A stretch of DNA of 64,000 nucleotides, taken from NCBI GenBank assembly GCA_963693315.1, contig OY856186.1:460287360-460351359 (forward strand). The letters run 5' to 3'. Under the pieces are notes generated by a model. The model did not search any database, was not told the origin of the DNA, and saw only the letters and a program-made list of their open reading frames with translations. This DNA comes from Diogma glabrata. Its lineage: Eukaryota; Arthropoda; Insecta; Diptera; Cylindrotomidae. Position 1 is the stretch's first letter; each line of letters starts with the position of its first letter. The translations under genes were made by a program, and so were the position numbers. Shown here in pieces: positions 32,230-41,581 of the stretch.

Positions 32230-35202
32230 TTAGTTTTGTTCGTCCCGAACAATATCAGCTATCGCATTGGTGCTGTTACCTTGGTACGGTGCCAACCTTT
32301 GCAGATGTATCACTTTCATCTTGGTACGGGGTCCCTTTTGGATGCGGTAGATAACATCATTAATTCGTTTGATTATTTTATATGGGCCTTCCCAATCTGG
32401 CTGCAGCTTGGGTGATCTTCCCTTAGTTCTCCTGGGGTTGTATAGCCATACCAATTCTCCTTCTTGAAAACCGCCACTATTTGCATTAATGTCGTACCTG
32501 GTTTTCATTTTGTCACTGGCAATCTTAATGTGGTCTCGAACCTGTTGATGGATTTTATTCATCTTCTCCCTTAGTTGTCCCACATAATCTGTTTTCGTAG
32601 ATACCAGACCTCCAGGGATGCCGAACTCGATGTCACTAGGAAGATGTAGTTCTCTTCCGAACATGATATTCGCTGGCGTTTCACATGTCGTATCGTGCAC
32701 TGCGCTACGATAGGCCATCAAGAATAACGGAAGATCCTTATACCAATTTCTTTGGTTGGCTTCCACTACCTTCGACAGATGTTCTTCCATGGTTCAGTTG
32801 AATCGTTCTACCATGCCATCCGATTGTGGGTTCATAGGTGTAGTTCGTGTTTTTCTAATGTCGAGTGTTCTGCACAGCTCTTCCATCAGTTGAGATTCGA
32901 AGTTCCTTCCCTGGTCGGTATGCAACTCGAGCGGTGTTCCATATCTGCAAATCCATTCATTGACTAATGTTTCAGCGACCGTAGCTGCTTCCTTGTTCGG
33001 TATTGCATAAGCTTCCGGCCATTTTGTAAAGTAATCAATGACCACCATGATGTATTTGTTACCTTTTGTAGTTTCCGGAAATGGCCCCGCGATGTCTATA
33101 GTAATTCTCTCCATTGGGGCGCCCACATCGTACTGCTGCATCTCTCCTCGAGTTCTAGTCTTTGGTCCTTTGCTCGCCGCACAAGTATCACATCGCCGAC
33201 ACCATTGCTCTAAGTCGGTTCGATACCTTACCCAATAAAACCTCTCCCTTACTTTAGCCAGGGTTTTATTGACTCCCAGGTGTCCTCCAGAAATACTTCC
33301 ATGCAGCTTTCGCAGTACCTCTTCTACTCGACTTGATGGCAACACCAGTTGTTCTAACACTTTCTTTCCATCAGCAGACTCCCATTTTCTTTTTAGTATC
33401 CCATTGTCTATCAATAGTGAGTCCCATTGCGCCCAGTAGCACTTCACCTCCGTACTTAAAGGTGCTACCTCTTTCCACTCCGGTCGCCTTCCCTCGGTTT
33501 TCCATTTCAATATTGGAGCCATAGCTGGATCCTTTAGCTGCTCTCTTTTCATTGCCTCGGTACGCCAATCGTCAGGAGTTTGGAACTTAATTTGCTTCAC
33601 TGTCATTGCCTCTTTTCTCTCAGTCCTGCTACATGGCTTGCGCTCCTCAATACAGGGTCTTCTTGAAAGATTATCAGCGTTACAATGTATCCTTCCCTTA
33701 TGGTGTGAACCGCGGAAATCTCTTTCCTTTTTGACATCCACTTGCTTGTTTGAGCGGTTCATCATCTGGACTGGAACTACTCCTTCTTTTGCTGCTACTC
33801 GTGTTTTGCATCCCCGTCTGATATGCTTTAAATGCCCACAATTCCAGCATCTTACTCTGCTAGATCTACTGCGTTGATTTTGCTCAGGCTTATCTTCCAA
33901 ATTTTTGACACGCATGATCACTTCATCAAGCGCTGCTTTCAGTGGTTCCTCAGCAACTTCCATCTGACGTACTCTATCTGAGCCATACGCTCTTTTTCCG
34001 GCTTCCATTTGCAGGGCCAATGCTAAGACTTCCGCAGGTAATTTCTTCCGGCTTAGATACAGCTGATTTCTCATTTGTATATCTCGAAGAGCATTGATAA
34101 ATGTATCAGCTGCCAGCTCATCTCGATGTTCAGCGTTATAGTTCGGGTATGACAGATTAACCAGTCTGACAATGTCAGCCTCTAATTCTTGCAAAGTTTC
34201 ACTGACTCCCTGTTTTCGTGTCTTGAGCTGCATGCGATGGAGAGCTTGCATATGACTTTCCCCATATCTTACTTCTAAGGCCTCCATTAGCTTGCTGTAA
34301 TCACGCTCTGTCGCTGATAGTGTCTGCAAAATTTCAGCAGCAGGTCCCTTCAATGCCAATATAAGAGCGTTTGCTTTTTGCTGGTGATCAAACCCAGTTG
34401 TTGCTATCTCAAATTGCATCTTAAATATCTGATACGATGTAGATCCATCAAATGCGGGTGTTTTTACTCTAGCTGGGGCTGAAGTAGTTGATGGATTGAT
34501 CATGTTACCTGACTTCACTTGTGCTATTTCTTGGCGGAATTCACTTGAAAGTTTGCGTAATTTCTCTTGTTCTTCGGTAACTGTCCGCAGCTCCCTTTCC
34601 ATGTTGTTGATTTTCACCTCTGCACTGGATATACGTGACTCGATTACTTCACGTAGACTTTCTTGCTTCGCCATCATATCAGCAAATTGTTGTCGTTGCT
34701 CTACTTTTTGTTCTGCTGCCTGTTTTTCTTGTCGGGCCATCATATCAGCAAGTTGTTGTTGTTGCTCTACTTTTTGTTCTGCTGCCTGTTTCTCTTGTCG
34801 GGCCATCAGATTGTTTCCTTGTTTGGCGATCATATCAGCAAATTGTTGTTGTTGGTTGTTTCCTTGTTTGGCCATCATATCAGCAAGTTGTTGTTGTTGA
34901 TCTACTTTTTGCTGCGCTGCCAGTTTCTCTTGTCGGGCCATCATATCAGCAAGTTGTTGTTGCTGCTGTGCAATCATTTCTTTCATTAACGCCATCATCG
35001 GATCAATTGCTGGGGCATTATGAGCCGGAGCTTCCTCCGACTCTACTTCTATGACCTCTATGTTTTGGCCTGCTTCTTCCAAAACTTTACGCAGCCGGAA
35101 TGCAAGTTCTGCCTTCGTTCCATGGATTGGAGCATTCCTCTTCTTCAACTCATCCTTCAGCTGGGTCTGGCTGAGATCACTAATATTTACTGTCCTGACC
35201 AT
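32230..35202 (-). CDS. Gypsy Gag-integrase fusion polyprotein, in-frame deletion and one stop
   Basis: Start is the ATG at 35202, just after the primer-binding site; the longer reading from 35271 begins in the LTR. Order: SAP-like DNA-binding fold (about residues 6-40, LKDELKKRNAPIHGTKAELA); Gln-rich coiled coil with repeated QQQLADMMARQEK units (70-195); Gag domain; CCHC zinc knuckle CWNCGHLKHIRRGC (about 450). About 45 residues later it jumps to the end of RNase H (HCNADNLSRRPC), with protease, RT and RNase H core missing. Then integrase: H2C2 finger (HGSISGGHLG...CRRCDTC), catalytic Asp in TIDIAGPF, Asp in HTDQGRNF, Glu in GMVERFN. A TGA at 32794-32796 directly follows that last motif; the same frame continues to 32230 with the integrase C-terminal domain (EGPYKI, HLQRLAPY). 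Cannot self-copy; would need a helper. Confidence 0.9.
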
Positions 35203-35231
35203 TGTTTCAATAATCCCACTTCTGACACCAC

Positions 35232-35800
35232 TGTAACGACTCTTCGTTGGTTCTTTTGGATTATTGAGCAAATACGACAGTAAAAAGACAGATCTTTAGT
35301 TAACAGAATCTCAAACTTTATTTGTCATCAAATTACAGCAGCTTCCGTTTTTCCTTACAATAAATTCCAGGGTCTCCAATTTATGTTACTCGGAATCGTA
35401 AAATCTGTATTTACTATTCCACTAAGTTCAGATTCTTTCACTATTAGTACCCAGGCTCAAGTACCACCGATTATTCCTTAAACTTGCGAATATTTATAAA
35501 CACTTTTAATTGCAAAAGTAAAACTGACTATCTCATATATTGTTCGCTTATTTATATTCAAAAACAAATAAGCAGAATATTCTGGTACTCACTGTAGTTG
35601 TTTCTAGAAAAAAAATAGGCCACTCCTCCTATTAATTTCATTAATGTAAACAAATTTAATTTACATTAATTTATGCAACTTGTATTAGTTAAAGGGAGTT
35701 AACTTTTAATTTATCTTTGAATGTAGAAAACATTTAGGCGGAACGTATTGGTTATTTATGATTAAATTAAATTAACCCATTCTGGACGAAGTTTATTACA
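35232..35800 (-). repeat. Gypsy 5' LTR (569 bp)
   Basis: Nearly identical to the 3' LTR except for the missing 40-bp segment. Flanked outside by ATAT (35801-35804), matching ATAT at 31607-31610. Confidence 0.95.
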
Positions 35801-35804
35801 ATAT

Positions 35805-37540
35805 AATGCTCGTAGACTTTGGATAGGACCGATAGTAAAGCTACATTGGCCTATGATTTGAGATATCGGATTTTGGCCCCTTTTTGGGGAGGGGCTGGAC
35901 ATTTGTCAACTTCCAGCACGAGGGAAATATACCAGATTTGTAGGATTGGTAGAAATTCTTAGTCAAAGTTGGTTCAAGTTCTTTAGAAAAGGGTTTTAAA
36001 ATAATGGGTGGAATGTTGTCCATTCCTGAGGCTTTGTTGATGTTTAGCCCCGTTAAAGTTTAACGACTATTTTGGGTTTGAAGTGGAGTTCATTCATATT
36101 AACTTCTGAAGACTGGATTTGGGGTATTTTTTTTGGAGTTTCCAAAACAATGGCATTCAGAGCAAAGCGTTCAGCGAACAAGTTAGCTTTTCTTGCGGGA
36201 TCATTGACGATTGAATCAATATCAATAATAGGGGGAATAGAAGATTTTCTACCAGAATTTAAAGAATTAATGGTACTGTAGAAACTCCACAGCAATAGAC
36301 ATAGACGTAGGTTTTGAAGCTTTCGCTCTGTCAATTTCAGACTTTTCGTTTGAGATAATCTGGATAGATATTTTGTTAGCCTTTAGATATTGGGATCGAT
36401 TAACGGGAGTTTTGTTATGAATCCATATATTAAGTGATCTACGTTTGTTTCTAAGTGCCGCTTTCGAATAAAAGTGTTTTTGTTTTGGTTTTGCTATGGA
36501 AAAATGAAATAACGAATTTATTGATAGCAAATTGGATGGTTACTGTAAAGTTTTGAGCAGAAACATTTACATTGTCAGTCTAAAAACAATGACGGTCGAA
36601 AGGAAAACCATGGAAAAAATTTTGAAGACCACTCTTATCCATTTTTGAGTAGTGAAATATTTTACGGGGTTTGGGAGCTGTAGTTTTAAGTAAATCAGTT
36701 TTGAAACTGGTGAAATTAAATAATGATCATAATTTTCAATACTACCTTTCGCGACATCGACACTCGTATAATATCTTGCAATGTGGTAAGATAGAGATCT
36801 AAAAGAAAACTATTATCACCGCCATTACGAGGAGTGAAAATTGGGCTTTTAACAATTTGGGATAGGCCCTGAGACGTGGCAAAAATTTCTGCCAGCTTTC
36901 CACTATTGTCAACGTTGTCGGTCGATTTAGAGAACTCCAACCATGATTTGTTGTGGACGTTGAAGTCACCGGTAACGATAACATCACAATTAGGGGACTT
37001 TGCTCTAATCTCGTCCACAATTTTTGTCAGTAAATTAAAAAAGTTTGGATTACGTTTGTTGGGGGACCGGTATAAAGTTATTGTAAAAAAAGTAATTTCT
37101 GGAAGAGAAATCATTAAAAGCATTGTGTTGAAGCCATCACCGTGTAGTTCAAAATTTGGAAAGCGTGCATACGCAACACTCTCATGAATGAATGCGCATA
37201 CATCTTGATGGAGTTTGAAAGCTGATTCAAGCCTTTATTAGAAATTAAGGGATTCTATAGAGAGAAGATTTTCAGAAACTTGTGTTTCTGTAAGGAATAA
37301 AATATTCGGTTTGTCGTGCTTAAGATGATGATGCACGTGGTCATGGTTAGCGTTCAATCCGCAGATGTTTTGAACATGTGTTTTAAAAATTTTATTTGAT
37401 TCATATATGTGTTGTCCCTGCAAATACCGTGGACATGCCTGATGCCGCTTTATGGGCGGGTGAATTGCGCATATTTGCTTTACCACTTGCAGACTTATAT
37501 CCTTTCTGTTGTACTCCCATATATGTATCAAAAGGTAATT
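35805..37540 (-). pseudogene. LINE family J, 5' part (endonuclease and RT start)
   Basis: Minus-strand pieces in LINE order: QNICGLNANHDHVHHHLKHD and ILFLTETQVS (apurinic endonuclease start, 37390-37290), SPNCDVIVTGDFNVHNKSWL (catalytic DFN, about 36980), then INSLNSGRKSSIPPI and DNIPPIILKPF, GIFPSCWKLTNVQPLPKKG and SDISNHRP (RT start, 35841-36023). Several frameshifts and stops. The RT frame is cut at 35801 by the Gypsy element and resumes at 31606. The 5' end stops before the palindrome at 37617, so ORF1 is missing. Confidence 0.85.
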
Positions 37541-37616
37541 ATTTTTTTATGTTTTATTAAAGAATAGATAACTAAGCAAAATATCTTATCATACAATAAA
37601 ATATGACATATGCCAA

Positions 37617-37876
37617 TTTAATTATTTTGAATTTTTAATGAAACTAAGACTTTATCATTTTAATATTTTGTTTTATTTTTCCAAATATATTTTCGATCTC
37701 TAGGAGATCTTCTTCAGGGAAGAAGTTTCTATAAACTGAGTTTATAGAATCTTCAGTCAGTTTATAGAAACTTCTTCCCTGAAGAAGATCTCCTAGAGAT
37801 CGAAAATATATTTGGAAAAATAAAACAAAATTTAAAATGATGTCTTAGTTCCATTAAAAATTCAAAATAATTAAAT
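37617..37876. repeat. 260-bp palindrome with hammerhead-like cores on both arms
   Basis: Two arms of about 120 bp (TTTAATTATTTTGAATTTTT on the left, inverted on the right) meet at CTGAGTTTATAGAATCTTCA. On the right arm, plus strand: CTGAAGA (37779-37785), stem II GATCTC-CTA-GAGATC, GAAA (37802-37805), palindromic AATATATT as minimal helix III, UUU, then GGAA pairing with upstream TTCC as helix I. The left arm has the same motif on the minus strand (CTGAAGA 37717-37711, GAAA 37694-37691). Non-coding. Confidence 0.8.
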
Positions 37877-37999
37877 CTAAATTACACTTTAACTAGCTAA
37901 AAAGGAAAAAAAAATTATAATTTACATATGCCAATATTTCATAAAATGAAGAAATAATAAGTGAAAAACAAATTGTGAGAAATTTGTAGAAAACAGCAC

Positions 38000-38281
38000 C
38001 GCTCACCACCTCAATCGAGGCACAAAGCCCACACATAATTATATGTTGGTCTGATTCCTCGTAAGAGCTAATGAGCGGTACTACTACGGAGCGCTACCTA
38101 GCTAAGACTGGGAGTGCTGCAGTTTACTAATTAAAGTTTGTCCGCCAGCACGCTAAGATATCGCATCTTGGCTAATGATAGCTCCTGCCATTGCGAGTGG
38201 TATGTGATATCTCACGCTAACTCATATGTCAATCAATGGCAGGGACTGGATTACGCGGGGTAGTCAAACCCGTAGATCAAC
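38000..38281. mobile_element. Family Z element, copy 4, right end
   Basis: CGCTAAGATATCGCATCTTG, TGGTATGTGATATCTCACGC and GGACTGGATTACGCGGGGTA...ACCCGTAGATCAA form the Z right terminus (to about 38281). A 28-bp AATCGATCAAAATCGACCCC duplication follows at 38289-38340. Confidence 0.6.
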
Positions 38282-38360
38282 ATTGATCATAATCGATCAA
38301 AATCGACCCCTTCCACGGAAATCGATCAAAATCGACCCCGCCTGCGGGATATTCTGCAGT

Positions 38361-38531
38361 AGTATGGCAGCAAATGGTGGGTGTAACATATCTGAAGCTG
38401 TTGTTTGTTGGTTGTACTGCGCAAATAATGGAAGGATGTTTTTGATTTCTCTAAAGGACGAATCATTTGTACTTATTATAGATTGACAACTCGGCTACAT
38501 TTCTTTGGAGCTGGAGTGAATCAAAGTAGTA
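38361..38531 (-). pseudogene. LINE family J scrap
   Basis: Matches 20980-21140 of the other J copy in nucleotide sequence (ATTGCGCACACAATGGAAGG versus ACTGCGCAAATAATGGAAGG; TAGATTGACAA...GCCACATTTCTT). Encodes only a piece of the RT C-terminal region. It abuts the 3' end of LINE family L. Confidence 0.65.
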
Positions 38532-38535
38532 CTAT

Positions 38536-39180
38536 CAATGTTGTTGTTGTAGCGAAGTTGATAAGGTGCTACTCGTTCGATTCCGTTTCTAAATTCAGAA
38601 ACTCTGCTCCTGTCCTTGGGCGGCACCACAGATCCTTCTTCGTCAGGAGTGCTTTCACATGCGGGACACTTGTCAATAATTTGGGGGTCGATTCGGTTCA
38701 TGTAATGATTTAATATTCGCGACCAACCGGATCTTAGCAGTTTTTCTTATGGTTCTAGGTGGTGACACCATTAACAGGATGTCATTGCATGAATGTTGCT
38801 CTTTGTGGAAGGACCATATGTATTTTTTAGATAGCATCTCATTGTGTTCACGGACCGGCAAGATATTACATTCTTATGTAGGTGGTCCCTGCGTATTGTG
38901 AGGTTTGAATCTTTTTCCAGTGCGTATAAGAAACTTGAGGTGTCCATATTGGTGCTGCGTAGTTTAGAATGGGTCTACCTATGGCATTGTGAGTTGTGAT
39001 AACTATGTTCTTGTCCTTGCTCCATGAACTTTCAGCTAGCGTTTTCAATACATTGCTTCTGCTTTTCAGCCTCGTATTTATCTGTTGTGCGTGGAAATGT
39101 TGTGCATTGAACCTTAGCAGTGGATCGAATGTCACTGACAGCAATGTCGGATTTTAAACTTTAGGAAGGAGCACATTGGC
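38536..39180 (-). pseudogene. LINE family L, 3' end
   Basis: Minus strand: LLSVTFDPLLRFNAQHF, NAIGRPILNYAAPIWTPQVS, KKIQTSQYAG (post-RT region), NEMLSKKYIWSFHKEQHSC, then IIDKCPACESTPDEEG and a terminal CGCTACAACAACAACA tail. The same tail and CPxC motif end the copy at 56.3-57.2 kb. Multiple frame changes. Confidence 0.8.
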
Positions 39181-40587
39181 TGGTATGAATAAAAAATAGT
39201 AAGTTCAAGTTTACTACATTTTAGAACTTATTTTATGTTTTAAAATTAGTTGGTATGAATAAAAACTACTTTACTAAACTACAAATTTTCGAACATAATT
39301 TTTTACTATATTTGAGCTATTTCGTAGGAATACAACTAGTAAATGCTATTAATTTTCGGTATTAAGTTTTTTGCACACTACTATTACAAATATTACAAGT
39401 TTTGGATAGTTTTAATTTGAAATAGTACATTGTATATTAAGAGCAGAAAGTACGACATTGCTGCTCGTGCATGAAAGTTGCTGGTTGAGGCGTAGCCGAA
39501 ACCAGCAATCATGTCAGAGCAGCAATGTTACTTTCTGCTCAAAGTACACATACTATTTTTTTAACGACTGCCGACATATTTGTTTATTATTAAAAAAGCT
39601 TAAATCATAATTTTAATTTTTAAAAAACAATATTTTTTTAAGTAAGATATGCGTTGCTAAGGAGGCATTTATATTATTTAGTTTTTGTTTAAAAAACATA
39701 TCGAACGAACGTCAAGCTAAAAATTTAAATTAATAAATTATCTATTTTTAAATAAAAAATAATTCATAATATCGTCGCTTTAATAATGAAACAACATATG
39801 CTATTTATACGTTGTTTTTATATAATAGGTGCGCTGCATTCCCCATAAGGGCATCTTTGAATTGGCGTTTTTACATTTTCGAATTATTTTATGACTGGGG
39901 GTAAGAATTAATAAATTATAAATTAACGTCCATGCAAATGCATGCGCACATCAAACTTTAAACTCAAATATCTCGAAACTATACTTTTGCGTATACGCCA
40001 TTTCATTATTAAAGCGACGATGTTATAAATTATTTAATATTATGTCTTTGTCTATTATGTCTTTTGTTTTACTTTCTGCATTAGAGCAGAAAAAATTAAA
40101 AAATGCACGCTAAACAGCAAAAGCCAACTTTCTGTTTTAAAATGATAGATAGAAAACATTATTTTCTATGACAGTCGTTAAAAAAAGAAATTACTAAAAA
40201 GGTTTCGACATTATTTTTTTAATTGAATTTTAATTTTTATTGTTGTTTTTAACAATTTTAAACGTTTTAAAAAATTTTATGAAGAAAATGATTTTTAAAA
40301 AAATTGAAATTATATTAAAATTAACTAAATTAAAACTTAATTATAGAAATGATAAAAAATTTATATCACAGAACACAAACAAACTTGAATTTGTCGACAA
40401 ACAAAACAACAAAATATGTTTGACAATTATAGTTGACAGATTTTACTACCAATGCAGTTTTTCGAAAGTAGTACCAACTACAAGTTCAAAAATATTTTTA
40501 TTCATACCAAATGGAAAGTTTTGAGGTAGTTTTTACTTTTATGTAGTAGCTACAATTTTTTAGTTTTGCTACTTTTTATTCATATCA
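39181..40587. mobile_element. 1.4-kb TIR element inserted in LINE family L
   Basis: Left end TGGTATGAATAAAAAATAGT mirrors right end TTTTTATTCATATCA, with GGTATGAATAAAAA also repeated inside both ends (39252, and inverted near 40498). LINE L coding sequence resumes on either side (RIDIL at 40588; NVLLPKV at about 39160), so this is an insertion. No transposase is recognisable; a 94-codon Lys-rich ORF at 40240 is AT-rich filler. Confidence 0.65.
39555..40187. mobile_element. Nested inverted-repeat element
   Basis: TTTTTTTAACGACTG at 39555 mirrors CAGTCGTTAAAAAAA at 40173-40187, inside the 39181-40587 element. Just outside it, GAGCAGAAAGTACGACATTG (39440) pairs with GCAGCAATGTTACTTTCTGC as a hairpin. 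TACTTTCTGC recurs at 40070. Non-coding. Confidence 0.5.
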
Positions 40588-41240
40588 GAGAATGTCAATG
40601 CGGATGTTTACTTTTGTATTCACTTCCTTCGTCCAAGTGGTGAAAAGTGTGGTAGTGGATTTTTCTGACGATAGTATCAGCTTTCTGCTTCTAAACCATT
40701 CATTGAGGGAGTTAATATATTTGTTCAACATTTCGGTGAGTTGTTCCAGATTGCTTCCTGTGGAAAGGACCGTATAGTCGTCAGCATATGATATGATGGT
40801 TACACCTTCTGGTGGAGTAGGTAAACTACTTAAGTAGAGTTTGTTGAGTGATGGAGCGAGAACTCCACCTTGTGGTACTCCTTTGCTGAGTGTTCTCGTT
40901 TTTGATTTCGTATTTCTGAACTCGACGTATGTTTGGCGACCTCTTAAGTAGTTACACAACCAAGGCTTTATGATGCCCGGCAAGTTGGTATTCAGGATGT
41001 CATTTAGTAGTGCAGCGTGCGACACTGTGTCAAACGCTTTTCATAGATCTAGTGCGACTAGGATTGTTCTTGCACATGGTTGTTGCTGGTTCAGACCATC
41101 ATTGATTTGGTTTTGAATTTTGTAAAGGTCGGTAGTTGTGTTGTGTCCTTTCCGGAAGCAATGCTGGTGAGGAGCTAGGCGGCAAGTGCTTGATATCATG
41201 GGTAGCAGAAGTGTTTCACTTGGTTTTGCGATAGATGAGA
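40588..41240 (-). pseudogene. LINE family L, reverse transcriptase core
   Basis: Minus strand: DTVSHAALLNDI, GIIKPWLCNYLRGRQTYVEF, GVPQGGVLAPSLNKLYLSSL and the catalytic ISYADDYTVLSTGSNL, then LNEWFRSRKLILSSEKSTTT: fingers-palm and FADD-type box of a jockey-group non-LTR RT. Upstream (41040-41240) the frame is broken but ALDLVKAFD-like sequence is still visible. Cut at 41240 by the copia element. Confidence 0.85.
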
Positions 41241-41462
41241 TGTTGGAGTATGCAATATAAACGTGCCAACTTATGCTGAATGTATTTCAGCATAAACTTA
41301 CCTATTGTTTTATTTTGACAGTTCAATATGTTCATTGTATCTTTTCACATGTTATGTAAAAGCTTAAAATCAATTAAATAAAGAAAACTAAATTGTTCTA
41401 AATATTAGTATTTATTATCGTCGGTGTGATCCATCGAATATTGTTTCATCTTCATTCCAAAA
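41241..41462 (+). repeat. Copia 5' LTR
   Basis: Starts TGTTGGAGTATGC, ends CATTCCAAAA. Contains AATAAA at about 41378, a likely polyadenylation signal. Unusually it does not end in CA. Confidence 0.93.
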
Positions 41463-41581
41463 GGTTATGGGCCCAGAAGTCGCCCTGAAACAATCTTTTT
41501 CGATATAGATAAATAGAACAAGTTTTATAGTATTTGTGATTTTGATTGTTTTAAATCAGTGCATCGTATCTCGTATACATA

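Larger units (their letters stand above)
31611..35800 (-). mobile_element. Gypsy-class LTR retrotransposon, RT-deleted, very young insertion
   Basis: 4190 bp bounded by LTRs (31611-32218 and 35232-35800) starting TGTAACGACT and ending TTTATTACA, with a 4-bp ATAT target duplication on each side. Coding strand is minus. Primer-binding site: TGGTGTCAGAAGTGGGAT (35230-35213, one base after the LTR). Polypurine tract: AATGGAGGGCAG beside the 3' LTR (32230-32219). One fused Gag-integrase ORF is present; protease, RT and most of RNase H are absent. It sits inside LINE family J. Confidence 0.95.

Noticed and set aside
34496..35283. Plus-strand ORFs of 61-139 codons opposite the Gypsy Gag
   Set aside because: Antisense shadows of the Gln-rich Gag repeats (Leu/Cys-rich translations).
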